In this document: piece after piece, positions 9,608 to 19,057 of the stretch
Position numbering within the stretch: position 1 is the first letter of the stretch
Layout: each line of letters starts with the position of its first letter
Origin: Paraglaciecola chathamensis S18K6
GTDB lineage: Bacteria > Pseudomonadota > Gammaproteobacteria > Enterobacterales > Alteromonadaceae
NCBI GenBank assembly: GCA_000314955.1
Contig: BAEM01000007.1
Span: forward strand, 1 to 64,000
Direction of reading: 5' to 3'
DNA: 64,000 nucleotides
The notes under the pieces: generated by a model
The model's database searches: none
The model's input: the letters and a program-made list of their open reading frames with translations, nothing else
Told to the model about the DNA's origin: nothing
Made by a program: the position numbers and the translations under genes

Positions 9608-11949
9608 TAGAAGGTCACGCTCAAAGAAGCTTGAAAATTACGCGGGTTAAGTGGACGATAAAATGCCGAGTCGACAAATGCAAACGACAGCACTTCTTCA
9701 TCAAATATGTTGTCCACGTTAAAGCGAAGACTCACGTTTTCTGGAATACCAAAGGGGTTCACGCCTCCAAAATCCAAGTACGCACTCACAATGGTGTAAC
9801 TGTCCATGGTGTAAGTTTCAGCGTAATCAGTAAAACGACTACCGGTATATTTCGCCGACATATTGGCCACAAGCCACTCAGTAGGCTCATAGGTAATACC
9901 AGCGGTCATTAACCATTTAGGGCTATCAGCTAAGCGGCTGCCTTCGGGGTTGCTACCGAAGCCATCAACCAAAGATGCATCTTTGTAGGATATGTTAGCG
10001 TTCAAATACAATTGCTTGTTAAATGCCGCAGGTTGATACACACCACTTAACTCAAAACCGTATGCTTGTGATGCGCCGCCATTGATATAAAAGCTTTCAG
10101 GCTGCTGGGTAGCGGGATTAAATACATTGCTGGCAAATAGACGGTTATCAAAACGCGTGTAAAACAGCGCCAATGCGGCATTAAAGGTTTCTTGATTGGT
10201 ACGGTACCCCATTTCAAAGTTGTCTGCTTCTTCACCCTCAGGTGTTTCAGGCTCAAAACTTAAAGCATTATCGTAAATATCGTCAGTGCCGTTGGGTAAA
10301 GCATAGTTTTTAGAGTAAGAGGCAAAGATTTGGTCAGTGTCGTTTACGCTATACACAGCGCCGATAGAAGGTAAAAAGTGTTTACTGAATTCACCGCCAA
10401 CAGATTGCGCGCCGTAACCAGCTTCACTGTTAATTTCATAGTCGGCGTAATCACGATAGCCGTCCAAAGTGTAATCTACGCTCAAAGACTTAATGCCAAG
10501 CTCTAGCTTCAACGCATCATCAAGCAGGCTGATGGTGTCTTTTAGATATAGCTGAGTGGTTTCTCGCACTGCCGTGTAGTCTCGTCGATAATAAGCAACT
10601 TCATCCCAAAGCACCTCTCCATCGGCACTGCCACCGGTTTTGTTCAAGCGTTGCTGCGTGCGGTTGTAGGTGTCTTTTTCTCGCCAACCACCGAACTCAA
10701 TCACATTGTTTTCAAGCTCTAGGGTGAAATCAGCCACAAACCCTTTGCGATCACCACCAACGGATGAAAGACCGTATTGCACCCCGCGCGGATGCACAAC
10801 ATCTAGCCCAGCAGCCGCTTGGCGCTGATAAATACTTAAAGTGTTACTGTATGAATCAGGCGATACGCCGTATCCGTCTTTGTCTTCAAAATAATAGGTG
10901 CCCGCGAATAACAGATTGTCAGTTAAATAGGTTTCAAGCTGCAAGGAATACAACTGGTCATCTCGTACGTTGATTCTGTCTTCATAGTAACTGGTACAAT
11001 TGCTACCAGTGAATACGGGAGTGAAGTCATCGTCGTTTATCACGCCATCTTGATTAAAATCATACACTTGTGGCATCGCTGCGATACAACCTTCAGGTAT
11101 CGACTCTAAATAGCTGTAGTAGTAATCATCTTCAAATGTTGCTTCGGTAGCGGAGGGGGAGTCATAGTCAAAAAAGTCATTGGCGACATAATTAAAAGTC
11201 AGTTTGCTATCAGCACTAAAAGCATAAACCGCTTTTGCCTCTATATGCTCTCGGTCAATTGTGCCTGGGCCTCGCCATAAATCACTGTCGGTCTTTGAGC
11301 GACTAACAAAAGCTTTGAAACCATTTATGTCGCCAGTTTCTAATTTAATAAATGAGCGCTGAAGGTCGTCGTCACCCACAGTCAGTGACATCATGCCACC
11401 CATTTCATCTGACGGATCAACCGAGTAGTAAGACGCAATGGGCCCCAGTGTAGAATAACTAGGGGCTGACACATCCCCTGCGCCCGGTGAGGCGACCACT
11501 GACGCTAAGTTTTCGTTGTCAACATATCTGAAAATAGGGCTACCGCCAAAAGCGTCTGAACGCCCCATTGGCACGCCATTTAACACAAAGCCCATTTGGC
11601 TTAAGTTAAACGCACGTACATTTACTGAGTTACCAAATTCATATAATCCCAAAGCGCCATCCGTTTGCACATTGAACCCAGGCAGACTCTCGAGCATTTT
11701 TAAACCTGAAATACCGCCAGGGGCTGACAACAGTGCTTCGCGGGTGACAGCCAAGGTATTGGTTACCTCGCCTGTGCCAATAGCCACTTCTGTTTCTGAA
11801 ATTCGACGCCCCATGACCTGAATTTTCTCCGGTGCATCTTTAAGCGATGTGTCTTCAACCTCTTGGGCTAAAACAGGATTAACAGTGAATAACGCGGCAA
11901 GCGACACGCTAAGTAAAGTAGGACGAAATGACGGGGTAGCTCTTTTCAT
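9607..11949 (-). CDS. TonB-dependent receptor paired with an M19 dipeptidase
   Basis: A 780-aa TonB-dependent outer-membrane receptor: signal peptide (1-28, ending VLAQ), a TonB-box-like EKIQVMGRR (41-49), a plug domain to about 170 and a 22-strand-type barrel ending in NFQASLSVTF with a terminal Phe. An extracellular-loop stretch at 297-308 reads as a calcium-binding EF-hand loop (Asp297, Asn299, Asp301, Gly302, Ile304, Asp308) and is bracketed by Cys288 and Cys318. The start has AGGAA upstream. It forms an operon with the dipeptidase, so a peptide or peptide-containing ligand is a reasonable guess. Confidence 0.88.
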   Translation of the reverse strand: MKRATPSFRPTLLSVSLAALFTVNPVLAQEVEDTSLKDAPEKIQVMGRRISETEVAIGTGEVTNTLAVTREALLSAPGGISGLKMLESLPGFNVQTDGALGLYEFGNSVNVRAFNLSQMGFVLNGVPMGRSDAFGGSPIFRYVDNENLASVVASPGAGDVSAPSYSTLGPIASYYSVDPSDEMGGMMSLTVGDDDLQRSFIKLETGDINGFKAFVSRSKTDSDLWRGPGTIDREHIEAKAVYAFSADSKLTFNYVANDFFDYDSPSATEATFEDDYYYSYLESIPEGCIAAMPQVYDFNQDGVINDDDFTPVFTGSNCTSYYEDRINVRDDQLYSLQLETYLTDNLLFAGTYYFEDKDGYGVSPDSYSNTLSIYQRQAAAGLDVVHPRGVQYGLSSVGGDRKGFVADFTLELENNVIEFGGWREKDTYNRTQQRLNKTGGSADGEVLWDEVAYYRRDYTAVRETTQLYLKDTISLLDDALKLELGIKSLSVDYTLDGYRDYADYEINSEAGYGAQSVGGEFSKHFLPSIGAVYSVNDTDQIFASYSKNYALPNGTDDIYDNALSFEPETPEGEEADNFEMGYRTNQETFNAALALFYTRFDNRLFASNVFNPATQQPESFYINGGASQAYGFELSGVYQPAAFNKQLYLNANISYKDASLVDGFGSNPEGSRLADSPKWLMTAGITYEPTEWLVANMSAKYTGSRFTDYAETYTMDSYTIVSAYLDFGGVNPFGIPENVSLRFNVDNIFDEEVLSFAFVDSAFYRPLNPRNFQASLSVTF

Positions 11950-12487
11950 GTGTGTGGTTCCTATTTATTTACATTGGTGTTGCTTTGTGGGTTTGCCTCC
12001 TTCTTCGAGGAGTGACACAAAGCAACTCAATAAACGTACCAACTTCATTGAATGCACCATGAGAGAACCAGCAGGCGAGTGAAACCGCGCATTTTTATTG
12101 CGATTGACGACAGATCTGACAAGCGAAGGCCGTTAACACCTGAGAATATTCTGAGCAATAAAATCACAAGCCACGGTTCACCTGCACCACAAAAGAATAA
12201 AAACGCACCACAAAAGCTAAATGTAACAAATAATAAATTCGAGTAATTTTATTGGCTAAAGCCACGTGTTTATTAGCATCAGCAAGGTCGAACCAGTTCT
12301 AAAAGTGATTGCGCGGTGCATAAAACAAGTCGAAACTGAGCCGATAATTGATGTAAGTCATAGCCCTATATTTCATAACGGGCTATCGATCTAAACCCGT
12401 AAACTTAAAGGTATGGCAAAACACCAATTATCATTTCACAACTTAGCGATAGGGATCGCTCACATCGACTAATAAAAAGGGAACATT
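11950..12487. other. Divergent promoter region between two TonB-receptor genes
   Basis: 538 bases without a credible gene. A small hairpin (CTCCT and AGGAG arms) occurs near 11998-12014. GCACCACAAAAG occurs twice, 21 bases apart, at 12184 and 12205. The ribosome-binding site AAAGGGAAC precedes the plus-strand receptor. No operator can be named. Confidence 0.5.
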
Positions 12488-14755
12488 ATGCAAAACACAC
12501 ACACACTGCGTGACCAAATCAGGTCTGTAACAACAAAAACATTTAAGTATTCACCCATTGCACTTTGTCTTGCTGCGGCCACTAGTTCAGTCAATGTGCA
12601 AGCACAAGAAAATGGCCCTACTGCGACTCAGGACACCGCCCAATATGAACGCGTTATTGTAACGTCTCGTAAACGCTCAGAGTCCATGAATGACGTGCCT
12701 ATCAGTATTAATGTGGTGGGCGAAGACTTAATTGAAAATTTAGGTGCGGTAGATTTCACTGATTTACTCGGCGTAGTGCCAAGCTTAACCGCCTATGAAA
12801 ATGGTCCAGGACGCACGCGCTTGTCTATTCGCGGTGTTGCAAACGGGGGCGGTAATGACAACGATACCCAAAACCAAGAAACGGTTGGTATTTACCTAGA
12901 TGAAATCCCCATTTCAATGGGCGGTATGAACCCAGAACTAGCATTATTTGACTTAAAACGCGTTGAAGTGCTGCGCGGTCCTCAAGGTACTTTATTTGGC
13001 GCAGGCTCGATGACAGGGACAGTGCGCTTGGTTTCTAACGACCCAGACCTATCGAAATTCGAAGGTAAATACGAACTCAGCGCATCAAAAATAGAACATG
13101 GTAGTAATAATAAATCAGTTAAAGCTTTGGTTAACGTACCTATTATTGACAACGAACTCGCAGTGCGTGTTAGCGGCTATTACTTAGATAATGGTGGCTA
13201 TATTGATAACAGTTTAACCGGTGAAAAAAACCTGAATGACGGGTTATCCAAAGGTGCCAAGCTCTCTGCATTGTACATACCGACCAACGAATTGAGCGTT
13301 GAATTTAGCTACATCCACCATGATTATTCAGACGACGGACGCCCAGTTGATATAGATTCAACGCCACTGTTTGTGCGTGATTACCCGTCGTTTGATGGTT
13401 TTGACGACACTATGGATATCGCTAACCTCACCCTCACTTACGATCTAGACTGGGCTGAACTTACCAGCTCATCGTCTTATTTTGACCGTTCAATCGTCAA
13501 TCCTCGCTCACTTGATTTGCTATTTGAATCTGCATTGCCTCCGGGGATCACCCCTCATGAACTCATCGACTTTACCGATTCTGAGGTATTCGTACAGGAG
13601 CTACGTTTAGCTTCCACCACCGACAGTGATTTGCAATGGACAGTGGGCGCTTATGCTGACAAAAAAGACGTATTTTATGAGAATACCTTTCCTGTGCCCG
13701 GCGCTGACGCCATCTTAGGCGTGCCGTCTTCTGCGTTTGGTGCGCCAGAGGATCACTTATTCTACGGTTTTGATGACTTAACCGTTAAGACCTATGCCTT
13801 GTTTGGTGAGCTTTATTACGATATCGGTGATTTGTCTATAACTGCGGGCTTACGCTACTTCAACTGGGAGCAAGAAATTGAATTTTACCAATCTGGTTTG
13901 TTTAATGGTGAAGCCAACAGCGACACTCGCCCTAAAGGCAAAGTTGATGGTTATAACCCTAAATTGAATGTGTCTTATCACCTAAATCGCGACAATCTCA
14001 TCTATGCTCAAGCGGCTAAAGGCTTTCGCTACGGCGGTATCAATGGGGCTATTCCTGAATCAGTTTGTGCCGATGAACTAGCACAAGTAGAGCGTGATGG
14101 TGGCGATACGCGTTTCTTCGACCCAGATGAAATCTGGAACTACGAAGTCGGTGTAAAAGGCAGTGACACCCAAGGTACGGTTAGCTACAACGCGACCTAC
14201 TTCCACATTGACTGGAGTGACATGCAAACCAGTCGCAGCTTTGAGTGCGGATTTGGTTTTAAAGAAAATGTCGGTGATGCCACCAGTAAAGGCGTTGAAC
14301 TTGAAGTAACCGTTAAACCCCTCGATGGGCTCGTGTTATCAGCAGGCGGGGCTTATATCAACACCACTTTAGATGCCGATGTGCCAAACTTAGATGCACA
14401 AAAGGGAGATGCTGCGCCCTTCGTGCCTGAAATTTCTTTTACGACATCAGCTGAATATTCTACTGAGTTAAATAAAGATCTCGAAGGATTTGGTTGGGTT
14501 AACGTACAGTACACGGATGACCGCTCTACTGAATTCAGCGAGCAAAACTCCAACTATCGTAAAATGGATGCGTACACAGTCGCAAACATGCGCTTAGGTA
14601 TACGCTTTTCTGGTTATGAGATATCGTTGTTTGCAAACAACATGTTTGATGACGACGGTGTAGTGCGTGCTATTGGTCGCCCTCCGTTTGATCCGCCAGC
14701 GAGTATTCGTGTCACTCCGCGTACGATTGGCATGACGTTCAGAGGCGGGTTCTAG
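12488..14755 (+). CDS. TonB-dependent receptor
   Basis: A 755-aa TonB-dependent receptor with a signal peptide (to about residue 40, ending VQAQ), the TonB-box-like ERVIVTSRKR (about 54-63), a plug with LSIRGVANGGG and VEVLRGPQGTLFGAGSMTGTVRLVSN, and a barrel ending MTFRGGF. The N-terminus follows the pattern common in marine and sphingomonad receptors (VIVTSRKR...NDVPISI). The ligand is unknown. A secreted SnoaL-fold protein follows about 170 bases downstream in the same direction and may be functionally linked. Confidence 0.9.
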   Translation: MQNTHTLRDQIRSVTTKTFKYSPIALCLAAATSSVNVQAQENGPTATQDTAQYERVIVTSRKRSESMNDVPISINVVGEDLIENLGAVDFTDLLGVVPSLTAYENGPGRTRLSIRGVANGGGNDNDTQNQETVGIYLDEIPISMGGMNPELALFDLKRVEVLRGPQGTLFGAGSMTGTVRLVSNDPDLSKFEGKYELSASKIEHGSNNKSVKALVNVPIIDNELAVRVSGYYLDNGGYIDNSLTGEKNLNDGLSKGAKLSALYIPTNELSVEFSYIHHDYSDDGRPVDIDSTPLFVRDYPSFDGFDDTMDIANLTLTYDLDWAELTSSSSYFDRSIVNPRSLDLLFESALPPGITPHELIDFTDSEVFVQELRLASTTDSDLQWTVGAYADKKDVFYENTFPVPGADAILGVPSSAFGAPEDHLFYGFDDLTVKTYALFGELYYDIGDLSITAGLRYFNWEQEIEFYQSGLFNGEANSDTRPKGKVDGYNPKLNVSYHLNRDNLIYAQAAKGFRYGGINGAIPESVCADELAQVERDGGDTRFFDPDEIWNYEVGVKGSDTQGTVSYNATYFHIDWSDMQTSRSFECGFGFKENVGDATSKGVELEVTVKPLDGLVLSAGGAYINTTLDADVPNLDAQKGDAAPFVPEISFTTSAEYSTELNKDLEGFGWVNVQYTDDRSTEFSEQNSNYRKMDAYTVANMRLGIRFSGYEISLFANNMFDDDGVVRAIGRPPFDPPASIRVTPRTIGMTFRGGF

Positions 14756-14928
14756 CTTTTTACGTTATCAAGCACTAGGCAATGTCCAGCTAATACGATG
14801 TATTATCTGGATATTACCTAGATTTCACCTAAACAACGCTCTTGCTCTGTATTTTCTAGTAAATAAATACAATGGCAAACGCGCAAAAACGTATAGTTAC
14901 ACCGAATCTATTTAACAGGGAGAAACAC

Positions 14929-15456
14929 ATGCTTTTTCACTCACTGCGATCAAGTACCATACAATGCATTTTCACGATATTACTCTGCTGCTCATTTACT
15001 GTAACGGCCAGCAGCGAAAGTAAATCTGAGGCAACGCAAGCCGTTAACCAAGTCCTTGATGGTTTACACCAAGCTGCCAGCCAAGCCGATTTAGACAAAT
15101 ACCTTGGTTCTTTCACTCAAACAGGCGTATTTATGGGCACTGATGATTGGGAACGCTGGACACGCCCAACAACCTTAGACAAATACGTAGCAGAGCGCTT
15201 TGCAGGCGGCACCGGCTGGACATATAAATCGGTAGAGCGACACATCAACTTTTCAGAACAACAAAACATCGCTTGGTTCGACGAAATCACTGTGTCACAA
15301 AAATGGGGCCGCTTTAGAGGAACCGGCGTACTGATAAAAGACAACGACCAGTGGAAAATAGCCCATTACGCGATGTCAGTACTCGTCCCTAATGAAGCAT
15401 GGGAAAAGGTCGCCGAAATCAACATTAAAACGTTTGCTGAGCGTCAAAAGAAATAG
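14929..15456 (+). CDS. Secreted SnoaL-like / NTF2-fold protein
   Basis: A 175-aa protein from ATG 14929, chosen over an in-frame ATG at 14872 because AGGGAGAA precedes 14929 and a signal peptide then starts at once (hydrophobic to about residue 29, ending VTAS). The mature part begins with a helix, SEATQAVNQVLDGLHQAASQAD, followed by a cone-shaped NTF2/SnoaL pattern with WRFRGTGVLIKDNDQWKIAHYAMS-like strands. This matches nuclear-transport-factor-2-like domains (DUF4440/SnoaL_3). No catalytic function can be assigned. It lies downstream of a TonB receptor. Confidence 0.7.
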   Translation: MLFHSLRSSTIQCIFTILLCCSFTVTASSESKSEATQAVNQVLDGLHQAASQADLDKYLGSFTQTGVFMGTDDWERWTRPTTLDKYVAERFAGGTGWTYKSVERHINFSEQQNIAWFDEITVSQKWGRFRGTGVLIKDNDQWKIAHYAMSVLVPNEAWEKVAEINIKTFAERQKK

Positions 15457-15536
15457 TAAATCAGTTTTACACATGTGCGAAACACGCTCTAACCGCTCAT
15501 GTGGCCTGACGCCTAAAACTGGGGAAACTAGCAAAA

Positions 15537-15570
15537 TGAGCATCAAACTTATAATTAAGCTTGATGCTCA
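15537..15570. terminator. Long hairpin between convergent genes
   Basis: TGAGCATCAAACTT pairs with AAGCTTGATGCTCA (13 of 14 bases) around a short AT-rich loop. It lies between the SnoaL-like gene and the convergent small membrane protein gene. There is no strong T-run, but the position fits a terminator. Confidence 0.5.
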
Positions 15571-15725
15571 AATAAAGGCGGAAGCTTCACATCGTCCTTG
15601 TCTTTTTCTCATGTAAACGAACCTAATACATCCCCTTACATATTCAGAAAAAGGCTACATAACAGTCTGCATTAAAACGAGCTACTTTCCCCATACAAAA
15701 GAAAATGACATCTCTCATAGAGAGC

Positions 15726-16220
15726 TTAAATTTTGCTTTCTAATTCAGGAATGCTGACAAAAAGCGCCTTATCACTTTCACCAGCATAAACTTCAAATTT
15801 ACCTCTTACCGGTTGCCATAACCGATTGTAGTTGTAACAAAATAACGACCGTAGCAGTGGAATATCTACCTCTTTATTTGCAACCAAACCAGCTATCATT
15901 TTATAAAATGCTGCCACACGATTCAGTGCTATAAGGTCGTCCTTAGTAATCGTAGATAGCTCTTTACTTTTGCTTTCTAACTGAATTTCGTTAACCAAAT
16001 CTTCCCAGTTGTAGCGGTTGTTTGGCAAATTCAAAAACTTTTCCCACATATACATACGCGCCTTCACAAACGTATGGTCTTGGTCAAAGTCCCGTGCAAG
16101 TTGCAATGTATTATTGATTCGCCGATTTCGCCGATTAATGTGTAAGTTAACAATAACAGCGATCGTTCCCACGGCAGTGGCAAGACCTGTAGATACAAAT
16201 ATCGCAATATCACTACTCAT
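15726..16220 (-). CDS. Small membrane-anchored protein (DUF4760-like)
   Basis: A 164-aa protein with one N-terminal membrane segment (about residues 5-26) followed by a basic stretch (HINRRNRRINN), so the remainder is probably cytoplasmic. The soluble part is helical with the pattern ALNRVAAFYKMIAGLVANKEVD, which recalls the DUF4760 family. No function is known. It stands alone, with GAGGTC-like purine sequence just ahead of the ATG. The family assignment is from memory only. Confidence 0.6.
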   Translation of the reverse strand: MSSDIAIFVSTGLATAVGTIAVIVNLHINRRNRRINNTLQLARDFDQDHTFVKARMYMWEKFLNLPNNRYNWEDLVNEIQLESKSKELSTITKDDLIALNRVAAFYKMIAGLVANKEVDIPLLRSLFCYNYNRLWQPVRGKFEVYAGESDKALFVSIPELESKI

Positions 16221-16366
16221 TTGACCTCCTTGTTCACACTATTTATCAAATATTGGATCTTATAATGGCATTATATTGCATTACAGACTCATTTCTTCTT
16301 CGCTTGAATGGAATAATGACAGTAGATTAGTAAAATCGAAATAGCCTGAACTATGTATTAGTTTAA

Positions 16367-16708
16367 TTCTATTCAACGTCAACCTTTCTACAAAATAGAT
16401 CAGCTCTCGTTTACGCCGACACTCGATTTATATCTGATGAGTATACTTCACAATCCAATCACTCACGGAGTATCTACGCCAAACTAGACGAAGAAAATGT
16501 CGCTATGAAGTTTCAAAATCAAGGCATTGGCCGAGTTGCTATGGTGCTTGCGCTACATGAAATTAAGCAAACAGCGGGCTTACGAGAAATAGAGATTTGC
16601 TATAACCCTAGCAACCCTGTGGCTGAGTCATTTTACCAAAGCTTTGGCTTTCATGAAGTCGGGATGGATGACGACGATGAAGACATGCTGGCGATCATTC
16701 ACCTATAG
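16367..16708 (+). pseudogene. GNAT acetyltransferase relic, N-terminally eroded
   Basis: From ATG 16505 this encodes 67 aa resembling only the acetyl-CoA-binding half of a GNAT enzyme: FQNQGIGR (motif A) and YNPSNPVAESFYQSFGFHEVG (motif B). The frame is open back to a stop at 16364, and YAKLDEENVAMKF just before motif A fits the preceding beta strand. However, no ATG or clear N-terminal half exists there. GNAT domains need about 150 aa, so this is most likely a degraded gene. A short functional protein cannot be excluded. Confidence 0.6.
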
Positions 16709-16731
16709 CGACTTAACACCAAAGATGTGAT

Positions 16732-16810
16732 CTAATGCGGATTGATATAACAAGCATGAGCATGATGGTATTCATCATGCTCACACCTATTATTTAATGA
16801 GGTGGTATAA
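16732..16810. repeat. Dispersed repeat pair flanking a perfect hairpin
   Basis: Two copies of the repeat seen at position 1, CTAATGCGGATTGATATAA (16732-16750) and TTTAATGAGGTGGTATAA (16793-16810), flank an 11-bp perfect hairpin (TGAGCATGATG / CATCATGCTCA, 16757-16783, 5-base loop). The block lies downstream of minE and of the GNAT relic and probably also acts as a terminator. Confidence 0.6.
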
Positions 16811-16838
16811 ATGCGAGTTGAGCAACGCTTTTGATACG

Positions 16839-17090
16839 CTACTCAGGCAAAGTAATATTCAACTCTAATACAGAACAATCATCGTTGTTATCCAGCTGAA
16901 CAGTCACTTGATCTTCTTCGATGTTGACGTATTTACGGATCACATCCATGATCTCTTTTTGCATCAGAGGCAAATAATCAGGTTGCTGTCGCTTACTACG
17001 TTCGTGCGCAACAATGATCTGCAAACGTTCTTTTGCTAGTGATGCGGAGCTTTTTTTCTCTTTTTTCAAAAAGTAATTAAAAATGCTCAC
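16839..17090 (-). CDS. minE: Cell division topological specificity factor MinE
   Basis: An 83-aa protein of normal MinE length. The N-terminal [29 protein letters not shown] is the membrane-targeting and MinD-binding helix (anti-MinCD domain). The C-terminal part, with [16 protein letters not shown] and LELNITLPE, is the topological specificity domain. It stimulates MinD ATPase and drives pole-to-pole oscillation. It starts at GTG, whose first base is the last base of the minD stop (TAGTG), which implies translational coupling. Confidence 0.97.
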   Translation of the reverse strand: MSIFNYFLKKEKKSSASLAKERLQIIVAHERSKRQQPDYLPLMQKEIMDVIRKYVNIEEDQVTVQLDNNDDCSVLELNITLPE

Positions 17091-17899
17091 TATTTACCTC
17101 CTAGTAGTCGCTTCAAGAATCCTTTTTTCTGTACTTCAAGAAAACGGTGCTCCATTTCCTCGCCGAGCAACCGTGACACTGCATCAAGGTAAGCTTGGCC
17201 GGCTTCTGATTCTTGATCCAAAATAACTGGTGCACCTTGGTTAGATGCTTTTAATACTGCTTCTGACTCTGGAATAACCCCCAGCAAAGGTACAGCAAGA
17301 ATATCTTCGACATCAGCTACGCTAAGCATTTCTGCTTGGGCAACACGCTCAGGGTTGTAGCGCGTTAGCAATAAGTGTTCTTTTACCGTGCCGCCCTGCT
17401 CTGCCTTAAGTGATTTGCTTTGTAAAATACCTATGATCCGGTCTGAATCTCGCACTGATGACACTTCAGGGTTAGTCACCACTATGGCTTCATCTGCGAA
17501 ATACAAGGCCATTTGTGCGCCTTGTTCAATACCCGCTGGCGAGTCACAAATAATGTATTCAAAGTCCTTTGCTAAGTCTTCTAGAACTGTTTGTACGCCT
17601 TCCATGGATAACGCATCTTTATCCCGCGTTTGTGAAGCAGGCAAGATGAACAAACCTGGGGTTCGCTTGTCTTTGATCAAAGCTTGGTTAAGGGTCGCTT
17701 CTTTTTTGATCACATTCACGAAATCGTATACTACGCGTCTCTCGCAGCCCATGATCAAATCAAGGTTACGTAAACCCACATCGAAGTCGATCACCACGGT
17801 TTTAAAGCCACGCATTGCCAAGCCAGTTGCAATCGCTGCGCTTGAAGTTGTTTTACCTACGCCACCTTTACCGGACGTTACTACAATAATTTTAGCCAC
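17090..17899 (-). CDS. minD: Septum site-determining ATPase MinD
   Basis: A 269-aa deviant Walker-A ATPase. GKGGVGKTT is at residues 10-18, the switch I region [10 protein letters not shown] follows, and the C-terminal amphipathic membrane-targeting sequence FLKRLLGG is at the end. It binds the membrane as an ATP dimer, recruits MinC to block FtsZ polymerisation at the poles and is cleared by MinE. It sits between minC and minE in the normal gammaproteobacterial order. Confidence 0.98.
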   Translation of the reverse strand: MAKIIVVTSGKGGVGKTTSSAAIATGLAMRGFKTVVIDFDVGLRNLDLIMGCERRVVYDFVNVIKKEATLNQALIKDKRTPGLFILPASQTRDKDALSMEGVQTVLEDLAKDFEYIICDSPAGIEQGAQMALYFADEAIVVTNPEVSSVRDSDRIIGILQSKSLKAEQGGTVKEHLLLTRYNPERVAQAEMLSVADVEDILAVPLLGVIPESEAVLKASNQGAPVILDQESEAGQAYLDAVSRLLGEEMEHRFLEVQKKGFLKRLLGGK

Positions 17900-17968
17900 T
17901 ACATTCCCTCTTTAACTGTATTGGTCAACCCACTTTTGTTAGGTGTATGCCGCATACCTAATGATGCG

Positions 17969-18700
17969 CTAAATAGCACTGACCTGAATGGATTCACCGT
18001 CTAAATATGCATGCGCCGCTTCTTTCCAGCAAAGCTCACGCAGTTTTTCATTCATAACGAAGTAACCCGCAATAGACACCAGCTCAGCTTCCATCTGCCG
18101 ACAGAACACTCTTGCGTCTGTATCGCCTTTAACCCCAGCTAAGGCCCGTCCGCGCAATGGACCATACACATGAATATGACCATCGGCTAACACTTCTGCA
18201 CCTTCGCTAACTGCCGCCATAACGATCAAGTCGCAGCCTTCTGCATACACCTGCTGGCCCGAGCGTACCGGTTTGGTTATCACTTTACTCGGGCGAAATG
18301 CCGGAGCAACCTCCACAACAGGTTGTTTCTTTTCAGCTTTTACTGGCGCGGCCTGAGCCGGCTCAGCAGGTATCTCTGAACTTTTAGATTTAGAGGCAGG
18401 CAGTGATGCAAGACCCAAGCCCATAATAGTGTACCTAAGCTCAGTCGTTGCGCCTCTGCATGCGATGGGTTGTAAACCCTGTTCGCGACACACAGTAACA
18501 ACGTGCTCGAGTTGCTCATCCTCAAGTTGCCCCTCAAAAGAAGCTAAATTAAGCACCAAGGGTGACGCATTAAAAAACTGCGGAGCCGTGTCGATTTTTT
18601 GCTTTAGTTGAGCAGGAAACAAATCCGCTGAGTAAGACTGAAGATCCATCACCACTGCGGTAAACGCAGTGCCTTTCATCTGAAAACACACTTTTGCCAT
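17969..18700 (-). CDS. minC: Septum site-determining protein MinC
   Basis: A 243-aa MinC. The N-terminal FtsZ-inhibiting domain (about 1-110) is followed by a proline/alanine/lysine-rich linker (about 118-145) and the beta-helical C-terminal domain with [48 protein letters not shown], which dimerises and binds MinD. It is the first gene of minC-minD-minE, with 69 bases to minD. Confidence 0.97.
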   Translation of the reverse strand: MAKVCFQMKGTAFTAVVMDLQSYSADLFPAQLKQKIDTAPQFFNASPLVLNLASFEGQLEDEQLEHVVTVCREQGLQPIACRGATTELRYTIMGLGLASLPASKSKSSEIPAEPAQAAPVKAEKKQPVVEVAPAFRPSKVITKPVRSGQQVYAEGCDLIVMAAVSEGAEVLADGHIHVYGPLRGRALAGVKGDTDARVFCRQMEAELVSIAGYFVMNEKLRELCWKEAAHAYLDGESIQVSAI

Positions 18701-19057
18701 TGGGCAACCTTAACCTACGAATAAAAATCAACGTACTTGGATATTGATAATTCAGCTTAAATTAGCCAGCTTTTATTCCACAAGTACAAAAACTGGACGA
18801 CACTTTAACAAATAGATTTAACATCAGGAAATGAAACTACAAGAAGAATGAAAGATTTATGCCGATATCGCCAAAGTCATCGACTTAGCGGCTTTTTAGC
18901 GAATGTTAAGCGTTTAAAAAAGCAGTTTCGTATCAATTCGGTAACACTAAACCAAACCTGCTATGCCAATATTCGGGCTAACATATATAGGTGATACACA
19001 GGTGAACTTCTGACGGCACGTTAATCACGCATTCTTTTTGGCGACCCCAGCCAATAA
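18701..19057. other. Intergenic region upstream of minC
   Basis: 357 bases with no credible gene. It should hold the minC promoter and the 3' end of the CmcJ-like transcript. AT-rich stretches are present; no repeat or named site was recognised. Confidence 0.4.

Noticed and set aside
9631..9912. Open frames antisense to the TonB receptor and other large genes
   Set aside because: They lack start signals and domains and are shadows of well-supported coding frames.
17090..17090. minE GTG start overlapping the minD stop
   Set aside because: An ordinary translational coupling.
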